DNA from: Acidimicrobiia bacterium
GTDB lineage: Bacteria; Actinomycetota; Acidimicrobiia; Acidimicrobiales; MedAcidi-G1
Length of the DNA: 64,000 bases
Direction: 5' to 3'
NCBI GenBank assembly: GCA_012959995.1
Contig: DUCC01000026.1
Coordinates: 1 to 64,000, forward strand
Below, piece after piece: positions 1 to 7,300 of this stretch; positions within the stretch are counted from its first letter, which is position 1, and every line of letters starts with the position of its first letter. A program made the translations under genes and the position numbers. The notes beneath the pieces are model-generated. The model worked only from the letters and a program-made list of their open reading frames with translations. It was not told the DNA's origin and searched no databases.

Positions 1-87
1 TTCAAGCATAAAAACGACCGTCCGGTTGAAGTGACGATCCTCTAAAGCCGCCCCCGCCACCAGAAGTTTCCCCTTGGTATAAGTCAT
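1..87 (-). CDS. yqgE: YqgE/AlgH family protein (UPF0301), N-terminal fragment cut by the window edge
   Basis: Reading the minus strand from 87 gives 29 codons that begin MTYTKGKLLVAGAAL and continue EDRHFNRTVVFMLE. This is the typical opening of the YqgE/AlgH family: a short strand, then L-x-D-x-x-F-x-R-T-V-V-x-x-x-E. The function of the family is not settled; AlgH was first linked to transcriptional regulation in Pseudomonas. The start codon overlaps the stop of the upstream recombinase gene in an ATGA, so the two are probably translationally coupled. The rest of the gene lies outside the window. Confidence 0.8.
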   Translation of the reverse strand, partial: MTYTKGKLLVAGAALEDRHFNRTVVFMLE

Positions 88-1136
88 TGGTCGATTTCTT
101 TTACTATTTGCGCAACTAGGTTGTTTGCTTCTGATTTTTTGATGCTTTTAAGCAAGTCAACGGACGCCATATCTGTGTACACACCAGTTGTTTTTATGCT
201 GGCGTGACCAAGGAGACTTTGAATTTCCGCCATTCGTACGCCCTTTGATGCCCACTGCACACCGGCAGTATGACGAAGAGAATGGAGCGACCGATTCTTG
301 AGGCCCGCCAATTTATTTAGCCTGAGAACCCAGTAGCGGAGCCTGGGATAATTCAGTCGCTTTGCACCATTTCTAGTCACGAATAGAGGGTCATCCGGAT
401 TTGGCTCACCGAATCGCTCTGACCTGGCTCGCTTCCACACCTCAAGGATGTCGATCAGTTCCTCTGAAAGCGGCAGCCTTCTCATTTTATTCCCCTTCCC
501 CTCCACTCTGATAACAGCTCGCTTCGAACTTTCTAGCCCGTCAAATATCACCCAAGAACAATCCGCGTCTATTACTTCTGAAACCCTGAGCCCAAGTCCA
601 GCAAACAGCGAAAGCATCGCACAGTCTCGCTCAGGCCAGCGAACGTTGTCCCCGGTTTTTTTAGCGTCAACATCCATGAGCGCCGCATCAAAGAGACGCT
701 TGAGTTCACCGATGGTGTAGTACTCAGGCTCTGGTTGTTCAACGGCCAGTTTTGAAACTTTACGAATAAGAGACACATTTGGCACTTCTTTTACTAAACC
801 GTCTGTAATGCAAAAGTCTAAGAATGATTTCATTGCGGCCATGCTTTGGCTTAGCGTCGCTGGTTTAAACTCGCGAATAGTCTTTCCTGGGTTTTTGGGA
901 TCAGGTTTCTCTGAAACCTTCATTGTTCGCGCAATATCTGTCAACTCTCTTTGCGAAAATGAATCTGCAGAAAAATCATCAGGCTTAATTTCAGCAAAAC
1001 ACACAACGCGTCTAACTCCTTGGTTGTATGCCCGAACCGTGGTGGCTGGTTTGTCTTCCAGCGACGACAGCCAGAACAGCCATTCATGGAAGACGGCGGG
1101 CATTTCCTCTGGGTTAGGTAGTTTTCGGTGAGCCAT
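84..1136 (-). CDS. Tyrosine recombinase / phage-type integrase, XerC/D-like
   Basis: This 350-residue protein has the usual two parts: an N-terminal core-binding (SAM-like) domain at about 10-120 and a C-terminal catalytic domain at about 138-335. All catalytic positions of the family are visible: Arg184 (GLGLRVSE), a Lys in GKGNK (214-217), His285 and Arg288 (HSLRH), His311 (LLGH) and the nucleophile Tyr320 (TGVYTDM). It should therefore be an active site-specific DNA recombinase. It is somewhat longer than XerC/XerD (about 300 residues). It looks A+T-richer than its neighbours, which fits acquisition by transfer, but no other phage or element genes are nearby. Its stop overlaps the yqgE start by 4 nt, and a dif-like palindrome lies 28 bp upstream of its start codon. 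Confidence 0.9.
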   Translation of the reverse strand: MAHRKLPNPEEMPAVFHEWLFWLSSLEDKPATTVRAYNQGVRRVVCFAEIKPDDFSADSFSQRELTDIARTMKVSEKPDPKNPGKTIREFKPATLSQSMAAMKSFLDFCITDGLVKEVPNVSLIRKVSKLAVEQPEPEYYTIGELKRLFDAALMDVDAKKTGDNVRWPERDCAMLSLFAGLGLRVSEVIDADCSWVIFDGLESSKRAVIRVEGKGNKMRRLPLSEELIDILEVWKRARSERFGEPNPDDPLFVTRNGAKRLNYPRLRYWVLRLNKLAGLKNRSLHSLRHTAGVQWASKGVRMAEIQSLLGHASIKTTGVYTDMASVDLLKSIKKSEANNLVAQIVKEIDQ

Positions 1137-1163
1137 TGATTTTCTCGGGTGTTTTACGTACGA

Positions 1164-1191
1164 ATAGATGATAACATCCGTTATCTACAAA
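1164..1191. other. dif-like palindrome, candidate recombinase site or operator
   Basis: Two imperfectly inverted 11-bp arms, ATAGATGATAA (1164-1174) and TTATCTACAAA (1181-1191), flank a 6-bp centre CATCCG. The inner part reads GATAAC-ATCC-GTTATC without mismatch. The arms end in ..TAA and begin TTA.., and the 11-6-11 spacing is that of Xer dif sites. It sits between the divergent recombinase gene and the gene starting at 1278. It could instead be an autoregulatory operator of the recombinase. The family geometry is established knowledge; the assignment is inference. Confidence 0.45.
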
Positions 1192-1263
1192 AGCAAGCCA
1201 TTAACGCTGTGGTTTCTTTTGCCACTTCTGGCGGTTCGTGGTCGCTTCCCTACTTCATTCGGC

Positions 1264-1269
1264 TAGCGT
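1264..1269 (+). promoter_or_regulatory. Candidate -10 (TAGCGT) of the gene at 1278
   Basis: TAGCGT lies 8 nt before the ATG at 1278. This fits an almost leaderless transcript, as at several other genes in this window. No convincing -35 is visible. Confidence 0.3.
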
Positions 1270-1277
1270 TGCTCACT

Positions 1278-2504
1278 ATGCCACGGATAGAAATTGAACT
1301 CACCAGCACGCGCGACGACGGTACCTGGACATGGCGGGCCGCCGGAGCAAAATTACCCAAAGGTTCGCTCGACGGAGCCCTGCTTAACGGCGGTGAATCT
1401 GTAGGAGATGTCCTCAAAGTTGAGACCGAACAGTTTGTCGACGGCATCACCGTCACCTCAGTTTTGACCACCCGTGCACCGCGATCCGCACCGGAACTCT
1501 TAGAGATGCTTGGCAGCGGCAAAGAAACGCCATTGGTCACCAGCACCCTGGCCTCCAAAAAAGGACGCCGCGGCGACAATGACCGACGTGACGACAACCG
1601 CCGAAACAAAAAAGACGGCGATCGCCGTGGTCCCCGCAACCGCACCGATCGCAAACCGCGACGCGAAAACAAAGACGGCGACCGCAAAGACAGCCGCAAG
1701 CCTCGCCAAGATCGCCCACAGCGGACTGCTCCCCCACGAGCCAAACGTCTGCGCCCTCGTCACACCCATCGTGACGCCGCGGTGGCTGCCCTTCCTGAAG
1801 AACTTCAACTCTTGGGCCGCCAACTTTCTCGCAACGGCGTCCCCGGGCTGCGCACCGAAATCGCTAAACAAAACGCCGCAGCTGAAGCAGCCGGCGAACC
1901 AGCCGTCCCCGAAGCCCTCTTGTTGAAACTGGCCGAACGCATTCAACCATCCTTGCGCACCGCCGACTGGCAGGACCGGGCCGAAGCAGCCCTCAAAGGC
2001 GTTGCCGACCTCGACCTTCGTGACCTGCGCTCGGTGGTAGTGGCCGCCGAGACAGCCGCCAAAACCGATGACACCCGAGAACTCGCCGAGCAACTCCGTA
2101 CAGAACTAACCGGTCGTGTTGACCGTGAGCACGCCAAATGGCAAGCCGAAGTAGCGAGCACTCTGGCCGATGGCCGCATGGTGCGAGCCCTTCGCCTGAG
2201 CTCCCGCCCCCCTAAGGCCGGCGCACCTCTCCCTGGTGACCTGTTAGAAAAACTCGCCCAAGGCGCCGCCGAAGGGCTCAGCAGCGACACCGGCCAAGAC
2301 CGTTGGGGTACCGTGCTTGACGCCGTAGCCCTCTCCCCTGTTCGCGGACGAGTAGTCCCCGCCGGCATCCCGGCCGAACCCAACAAAGAACTTCTGGAGT
2401 TAGTGACCCGCCTGTCTATGCAGGTTCCGGCCATTGCCGCACTCTTCGGCATCGCCCCCACCGCTCCGCCACGAAACAAACGCCGCCGCGGCCCCCGCTC
2501 GTAA
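1278..2504 (+). CDS. Conserved-looking protein with a basic disordered linker, function unknown
   Basis: I do not recognise this 408-residue protein. The N-terminal ~75 residues (MPRIEIELTSTRDDGTWTWR) look like a small beta-rich domain. They are followed by a very basic, R/K/D/N-rich low-complexity stretch at about 95-165 with repeated DRR, DNRR and RRENKDGDRK elements. A helical, Ala/Leu/Glu-rich C-terminal region then ends in a basic tail (NKRRRGPRS). The charge pattern suggests nucleic-acid or ribosome binding, which is inference only. An upstream in-frame ATG at 1149 would run through the dif-like palindrome and add a non-conserved-looking extension, so I chose 1278. The stop is 3 nt from the convergent GNAT gene. 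Confidence 0.6.
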   Translation: MPRIEIELTSTRDDGTWTWRAAGAKLPKGSLDGALLNGGESVGDVLKVETEQFVDGITVTSVLTTRAPRSAPELLEMLGSGKETPLVTSTLASKKGRRGDNDRRDDNRRNKKDGDRRGPRNRTDRKPRRENKDGDRKDSRKPRQDRPQRTAPPRAKRLRPRHTHRDAAVAALPEELQLLGRQLSRNGVPGLRTEIAKQNAAAEAAGEPAVPEALLLKLAERIQPSLRTADWQDRAEAALKGVADLDLRDLRSVVVAAETAAKTDDTRELAEQLRTELTGRVDREHAKWQAEVASTLADGRMVRALRLSSRPPKAGAPLPGDLLEKLAQGAAEGLSSDTGQDRWGTVLDAVALSPVRGRVVPAGIPAEPNKELLELVTRLSMQVPAIAALFGIAPTAPPRNKRRRGPRS

Positions 2505-2507
2505 GCG

Positions 2508-2975
2508 TTAAATCAGCGAGCGCTGCACCACGATTGCTCGAGCCACCATTTTTTGGCTCTCAAAAAAGTTTTTGGTCATTCGGTCCCCCGGGAGAGCCAG
2601 CGCATCAATGGCCACCGCTCCCCTACTTTTGGACCACGCAATAAGTTCATTTACTACCGCTTCGCCAACCCCCACCGACCGCGCTTCTGGCTCCACAAAA
2701 ATCGCTTCAATGGTGGCCTGCAGTTGTTGATCGGCCGCGGTATAAACCCGAACCAACCCGTAGGCCACCGGCGTGTCTTCGTAGCAACCCAACACCACCA
2801 AGCGTTGAGCATCAGCGAGCGCTTGACGCATCTCCCCCGCCACATCAAGGCGAAACGGGTCTAACCGGTCAAGGGTGTCTCCGCCTCGTTTTTCCACCAT
2901 TTCCTGGCGAGCTCGTTGACCGAGGTCAACTAACGCCGCAAGGTCGTCCGCCGTTGCTTTTCGGGCGGATTCCAT
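2508..2975 (-). CDS. GNAT-family N-acetyltransferase
   Basis: This protein of about 155 residues has a GNAT fold signature: the beta4 strand IEAIFVEPEA is followed by the acetyl-CoA pyrophosphate loop RSVGVGEAVVNELI and a C-terminal ALPGDRMTKNFFESQKM segment. The last segment is typical of the region that closes over the CoA. The substrate cannot be told from sequence. An upstream ATG at 3011 would add 12 residues and overlap the preceding gene, so MESARKATADD at 2975 is preferred. It follows the acidic zinc-ribbon gene by 5 nt and is probably cotranscribed with it. Confidence 0.75.
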   Translation of the reverse strand: MESARKATADDLAALVDLGQRARQEMVEKRGGDTLDRLDPFRLDVAGEMRQALADAQRLVVLGCYEDTPVAYGLVRVYTAADQQLQATIEAIFVEPEARSVGVGEAVVNELIAWSKSRGAVAIDALALPGDRMTKNFFESQKMVARAIVVQRSLI

Positions 2976-2980
2976 GGCGC

Positions 2981-3382
2981 CTATGAAATAGGGCCACCAC
3001 AGTGGCCGCATTCACCGGTCTCAGCAACAGTTTTTGCCTCCACCAGTAAAAAGCAATGAGGGCAATGCATTTCGGTCTTTTGGCGTTCTTGCACATCGTC
3101 AGTTGGCTTAGCCACCACCGCGACTACGCCGTCTTCGCCGTCTTCGTCGTCTTCGTCGGCGGCGATACGGTCACGCAAAATGGCTTCAAGGTCGGCTTCA
3201 ACCTCGTCGTCGTCAAGGTCCTCGTCGTCAGCATCATCTGACGTCTCTTGCCCTTTTTCATCGTCATCGTCATCGTCATCTGCGTTGACGTCTTCGCCTT
3301 CACCGTCGACTTCTTCGTCGGTGTCGCCGTCGAATTCCTCGTCGGCTCCTTCTTCAAGTTCTTCTTCTGTTTCTTCGCTCAT
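2981..3382 (-). CDS. Acidic protein with C-terminal zinc ribbon, DUF4193-like
   Basis: Of 133 residues, the first ~90 are almost entirely Glu and Asp with a few Gly. A short helix follows (VEADLEAILRDRIAADED), then a C-terminal metal-binding module with Cys107, Cys110, Cys125 and Cys128 (CPHCFLL and CGHCGG). The layout of an acidic leader, a DRIA-type helix and a CxxCFL knuckle resembles small actinobacterial proteins of the DUF4193 type; this comparison is from memory. The function is unknown. A Shine-Dalgarno-like GAGGA and an A/T-rich TATTAT (3393-3398) lie just upstream on the minus strand. Confidence 0.65.
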   Translation of the reverse strand: MSEETEEELEEGADEEFDGDTDEEVDGEGEDVNADDDDDDDEKGQETSDDADDEDLDDDEVEADLEAILRDRIAADEDDEDGEDGVVAVVAKPTDDVQERQKTEMHCPHCFLLVEAKTVAETGECGHCGGPIS

Positions 3383-3454
3383 TTGATCCTCAATAATATT
3401 AAATCGTTCGCCGCCGGATCATAGACACACCAGCGGCCATCACCACGTCTTTTC

Positions 3455-4441
3455 TTACAAAGGTGACTTCATGGGTAATTTAAGTAAGGGGTTTTCCAGT
3501 ATGCCTACCACAGCGGGGTCCGTTTGTCGGAGATCATCAGGGGTACAGGGGCGCCATTCGTGAGAAATCTCTTGACACCGTTCCGGCCCCACTGCGACCT
3601 GTAACCCAAGTAACGTGGTGTGTGCCCAATAAAAGTATTCAGTAACCATGCACCCGTAGTCACAGGTTCGGTCGTCATAGCTGTACCAGGCGGCAGATGG
3701 GTAAGGGTTTGGTACCGAAGTGAAGTGCCCGCCCCGAGCAATATCCATGGCCTCCGACAGCGCAGAGCCTTCTCGAGCAAAATACTCGGGGTAAACCACC
3801 GCCCAACCTCGGTCATAAATCAAGTGGTGCACTTCTTCTAAAGCAAAATCAAAAGAACCCGGTTGCGCTGTTTCGTTGGCATACAACTCTTGAAAGGGAG
3901 AAAAACCTGCCTCTTCGAGTTCTCCGAAGGCTTCCCAAATTTCGTCTCGATCTATGTCCTGGTTTGATGCCCCCATCATCACTCCCGAACGGGCGTCCAA
4001 GAGAGCAGAAAGAACCGCTGGGTCATCTACATTGCCGTCTTGATCGTTATCTAAATAGCCACGCAGTACTTGTGCAGCATGCAGAATCTTCGCCGGGTCA
4101 GTGGCGGGGGTCGCCACGATGGGCACGCCGAAGACGCTTACATGCTGGGCAAAGAGCCCATCTAGCGCTCCAAAATTACTAGGCAAAACAGTCACCACCA
4201 TAGGTTCAAGCGGTGGATGGGTGACCGGCACGGCATTCGGCTCTTCGCTAGGTGCCCCGGTCAGCGAAGTGGTTATGCCATCAGGCAAGGCCGTTGGAGT
4301 CACCGTTTCCTCAGAAGAAACAGTGACATCAGGGCCTTGCCCCAAAACTACCGTCGTTGTCGAGGGTCGGGCTTCGCTGCCAGAGCAAGCCCCCAAGAGC
4401 AGGACGCCAGCCAAACAAAAACCGACCGATGCTGCCCTCAC
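3455..4441 (-). CDS. Lipoprotein with EF-hand-like loop, function unknown
   Basis: The 328-residue product starts with a signal peptide and the lipobox LGAC (Cys19), then a Ser/Thr/Pro/Glu-rich linker to about residue 85. It should be a surface-anchored lipoprotein. The globular part has an EF-hand or dockerin-like Asp loop, DNDQDGNVDD (131-140), and a possible metal site in LEEVHH (201-206). C-terminal motifs rich in aromatic residues and Cys (AWYSYDDRTCDYGC, TEYFYWAH) follow. I recall similar uncharacterised proteins in marine bacteria but can name no family. The start is a GTG whose G is shared with the last base of the TAG stop of the upstream ThyX-like gene, so the two are coupled. Confidence 0.7.
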   Translation of the reverse strand: MRAASVGFCLAGVLLLGACSGSEARPSTTTVVLGQGPDVTVSSEETVTPTALPDGITTSLTGAPSEEPNAVPVTHPPLEPMVVTVLPSNFGALDGLFAQHVSVFGVPIVATPATDPAKILHAAQVLRGYLDNDQDGNVDDPAVLSALLDARSGVMMGASNQDIDRDEIWEAFGELEEAGFSPFQELYANETAQPGSFDFALEEVHHLIYDRGWAVVYPEYFAREGSALSEAMDIARGGHFTSVPNPYPSAAWYSYDDRTCDYGCMVTEYFYWAHTTLLGLQVAVGPERCQEISHEWRPCTPDDLRQTDPAVVGILENPLLKLPMKSPL

Positions 4442-6060
4442 TAGCGTGCCTGGTCCCGTTGGGTCCGTTTCTGTTCGGCACGACGCTCAGACTCCAAGCG
4501 TTCTAAATCAAGTTCTGAAGAATGATCCACGAAGGTCATCATTTCGGCAATAGCTCGGTGGCCGGCCACGTCAGAAATCAAGTGATGCATTTGCTGGCCG
4601 ACTTCTCGGTAAGCCGGATGCCCCTGCGGGCTAGTGCGCAACTCTAAAAGGTGCATGGCCTCTCGAGCATTCATGTGCATGAGGTAACGCACCCGGTAAG
4701 CCAACGACACGGCGTACGAGGCCTGGTCAGGAAACGGGCCCTCAAGAGCCTGATGCAGGTTCGCCGAACGTTCCATAACCGCATCAAACTGGTCGCTTAG
4801 CCCCGCCTCATCAATATCTGGAGGCCGTACAAAACCGTGAGCCGCCGAGAGGCGCTGCCACTCAATGGTCAACATGCGGTGACGTTGCAGATCTCGAAAA
4901 GCGCCGTAGTCCGACAAAACATCAAAGCGGTAAGATGGCCTTTCCAGCGCACGGCCCGGTCGGTGGCGCCGGTTGCCCCGCTCCCCCACCATGGCCCGTA
5001 AAACACTCACCCGCTCATCCACCGTCATCATATGTACCCGTTGTTCAACCACTCGGTCGCTGTGCTGGGTATGTGGGTACAGCGCCGAGGCCACCAATTT
5101 TATTTCTGCATCTGGGTCGAAGTCAGTTAAATCAACCAACGGAGCAGCAGCAATGGTTTGCGTCTCGGGGAAAAATCCTTCGGCGAGTTCTTCTAAACGT
5201 TGACGGTTTTCGTCTTGATACTCGCCTATCGCTTCACCACGGTCGGGCAGGTCAACCCGCGTTAAAAACGAGGGCACGACTTTACGTAATTCTTTAAGAA
5301 TCAACTCGGCGTAGGAACGAGCCTCTGGCAATGGATGCGACCGCATACGAATAAGCAGCGCTTCGTAGGCCTGACCGGTCCCATAAATACCCACGTTAGA
5401 AAGTGATGCCGCCGGCAGCACGCCCCGCACCGCATCAAACGATTTAGCCGAAAGGGCCTGTCGATAAATGAAGTCAGAGTCATCCGGTCCTTGCGGCACA
5501 TTGCGTCGATAAAACTCACGCATACTGCCCACCATGGACGAGTAGGCCTCAAACTGCCGATCCAAATCGGCGATGTAACGCGCCCCCAAAGCAGACGACA
5601 ACACCTCGGGGTCTCGGTAATAACGGAAACGCCCACCAGGCCGATCGTCGTAAGCGATGTACCGGGTTGACTGTTCAAGGTAAGCCATCAAACGGCCCCA
5701 CTCAAGAATTTTTGTCAACACATTTGACGACTGTTCGCAGGCCAGATGCACCCCGCCCAGTTGAGCCACGCTGTCATCGCCGAATTCAAAAAACACTTTG
5801 TCATAAAGTTCTTCGGCCCGACGCAACCCCATGGTGGCGTCAATCGTTTCATCACCGCTGACATCTAACTCGCCCACAAACTCATCAAGAAAAAGCCGAC
5901 GCAAACTAAGTGATGTGCGCGAGTAACGAGCAAACAACGCTCCTTTGACCACCTCGGGCAAGTTGACCAAGGCAAAGACTGGTTCATCCAAGTTCGTGAA
6001 ATAGCGTCGAAGAACATCAGACTCTTCGGTGGTAAATTCTTCCGCGGTATAGGGGGTCAC
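4441..6060 (-). CDS. Double-length ThyX-like protein (tandem flavin-dependent thymidylate synthase fold)
   Basis: The 539 residues contain two ThyX-like halves. Canonical ThyX carries RHRxxSxNExSxRY. The N-terminal half has WGRLMAYLEQSTRY (121-134), which keeps the third Arg and the E-x-S-x-R-Y end but not R-H. The C-terminal half has RHRMLTIEWQRLS (393-405), which keeps RHR but loses the second part. Each half is followed by the second ThyX signature region: LPAASLSNVGIYGTGQAYEAL (215-235) in the first half, and NAREAMHLLELRTSPQGHPAY (464-484) in the second, written here as positions rather than a full alignment. Whether it makes dTMP is unclear; a composite active site or a non-catalytic role are both possible. 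It starts with GTG, has TAGCCT 8 nt upstream, and is coupled to the lipoprotein gene downstream. Confidence 0.75.
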   Translation of the reverse strand: MTPYTAEEFTTEESDVLRRYFTNLDEPVFALVNLPEVVKGALFARYSRTSLSLRRLFLDEFVGELDVSGDETIDATMGLRRAEELYDKVFFEFGDDSVAQLGGVHLACEQSSNVLTKILEWGRLMAYLEQSTRYIAYDDRPGGRFRYYRDPEVLSSALGARYIADLDRQFEAYSSMVGSMREFYRRNVPQGPDDSDFIYRQALSAKSFDAVRGVLPAASLSNVGIYGTGQAYEALLIRMRSHPLPEARSYAELILKELRKVVPSFLTRVDLPDRGEAIGEYQDENRQRLEELAEGFFPETQTIAAAPLVDLTDFDPDAEIKLVASALYPHTQHSDRVVEQRVHMMTVDERVSVLRAMVGERGNRRHRPGRALERPSYRFDVLSDYGAFRDLQRHRMLTIEWQRLSAAHGFVRPPDIDEAGLSDQFDAVMERSANLHQALEGPFPDQASYAVSLAYRVRYLMHMNAREAMHLLELRTSPQGHPAYREVGQQMHHLISDVAGHRAIAEMMTFVDHSSELDLERLESERRAEQKRTQRDQAR

Positions 6061-6071
6061 AAAAGGTGAGG

Positions 6072-7283
6072 CTAGGTGGTCGCAAAGCCTGAAGCGCGGA
6101 CACCGCCCGCAGCAAGAAACGCTGTTTCAGCGTCCGCTAAAATCTCTGGCTTCGTCCAACAATCAATAACCGTCATGGCCATGGCTTTCGCCCCGTCAAT
6201 GACCCCCTGGTCGCCTTGAGGCCCGCCAGCGCATTGCTCAAAATCCACAGTGTGGATAGCGGTTTCTTCGGGAGCCACTTTGATCATGGGGTGTATTGAG
6301 GGCACGGCATAACTCACGTTGCCCATATCGGTACTCCCCACAATGGCGGTTTCGCTCTCGGGGCGTGGGTCTCGACCGAGAGACTGCGCATTGGCGATGT
6401 AAGCCTCCAGCAACGGGCGGCTATCAATGACATCGTCGTAAGGACGCTCGACCCAGGTGTGTTCCATGGTGCAACCCGCAGCCAAAGCGCCCGCTTCTAA
6501 ACAGCGCACCACCCGATCTTTCAAAGCCGCTAACCCGACTCGGGTAGGCGAACGCATATACCAGTTCGCTCCAGCATGATGAGGAACAATGTTTGCTTTG
6601 GCCGGGCCATCAGTAAAGATTCCGTGGATGCGTTCGTCGGGGGCAATGTGTTGACGTAACGCAGCAATGTTGTTGTAGCCCAACACCGCGCCGTCGAGTG
6701 CATTAATACCTTTTTCGGGGGCCGCGGCGGCGTGCGAAGCTTTACCGGTGTAACGCACCTCGAGTTGTTCGATGGCCAAACTGGTGATGCGCTCCACCTC
6801 AGACCCAGCCGGGTGCACCATCATGGCGGCGTCGACATCAACAAAAGCCCCACGCTGCAACATCAACACTTTGCCGCCACCGCCTTCTTCGGCCGGCGTG
6901 CCTAAAACCCGTAGTTGCCCACCTAATTGTTCAGCCAACGGAGCCAAAGCTAAACCAGCACCCAATCCAGCAGTAGCGATGACGTTGTGGCCACAAGCAT
7001 GGCCAATGTCTGGCAGGGCGTCGTATTCGCAGAGCACAGCAATCACCGGGCCCTGAGAGCCCGCCCGGGCTTCAAAGGCCGTGTCAAGCCCGTAGGCCGC
7101 TCGTTGAGTTTCTAGCCCATTGCTTTCCAGTACCGAGGTCAAGAGGTCATGGGCATGGTGTTCTTTAAAATTTAACTCTGGGTTGGCGTGAATTTCGTGT
7201 GAAGCATTGATCAATACTTCGGCTAAAGCATCAATAGAAGCGCAAGCTTGTTTTTTGGCGGCCGAAGCATCAAAGTTGGTCAT
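6072..7283 (-). CDS. M20-family metal-dependent amidohydrolase / aminoacylase-like peptidase
   Basis: This 403-residue protein belongs to the M20D (AbgB/PepT-like) amidohydrolases, which cleave N-acyl amino acids or dipeptide-like amides. Metal-site motifs are visible: DALPDIGHACGHN (88-100) with the cluster His and Cys, and PAEEGGGGK (130-138) with the catalytic Glu pair. MMVHPAG (154-160) and the late GSTDMGNVS, which contributes the second-subunit His/Asp loop, follow. No signal peptide is present, so it should be cytoplasmic. It probably has its own leaderless promoter, because TAAAGT (7291-7296) lies 7 nt before the ATG. The natural substrate cannot be deduced. Confidence 0.88.
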   Translation of the reverse strand: MTNFDASAAKKQACASIDALAEVLINASHEIHANPELNFKEHHAHDLLTSVLESNGLETQRAAYGLDTAFEARAGSQGPVIAVLCEYDALPDIGHACGHNVIATAGLGAGLALAPLAEQLGGQLRVLGTPAEEGGGGKVLMLQRGAFVDVDAAMMVHPAGSEVERITSLAIEQLEVRYTGKASHAAAAPEKGINALDGAVLGYNNIAALRQHIAPDERIHGIFTDGPAKANIVPHHAGANWYMRSPTRVGLAALKDRVVRCLEAGALAAGCTMEHTWVERPYDDVIDSRPLLEAYIANAQSLGRDPRPESETAIVGSTDMGNVSYAVPSIHPMIKVAPEETAIHTVDFEQCAGGPQGDQGVIDGAKAMAMTVIDCWTKPEILADAETAFLAAGGVRASGFATT

Positions 7284-7290
7284 GGGAAGG

Positions 7291-7296
7291 ACTTTA
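7291..7296 (-). promoter_or_regulatory. Candidate leaderless -10 (TAAAGT) for the M20 gene
   Basis: TAAAGT on the minus strand ends 7 nt before the ATG at 7283. Transcription would begin at or next to the start codon. Confidence 0.45.
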
Positions 7297-7300
7297 GTTC

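Noticed and set aside
84-1136. Recombinase as the end of a prophage or integrative element
   Set aside because: No other phage, plasmid or transposon genes and no direct-repeat attachment sites are visible in the window; both flanks are chromosomal genes.
1149-1277. Upstream ATG at 1149 as start of the basic-linker protein
   Set aside because: The added 43 residues would be read through the dif-like palindrome, look non-coding in composition and lack a ribosome-binding site; ATG 1278 has a promoter-like TAGCGT.
3180-3386. Plus-strand frame rich in Ser opposite the acidic protein
   Set aside because: It is the complement of the Glu/Asp codon run of the minus-strand gene; low complexity alone explains it.
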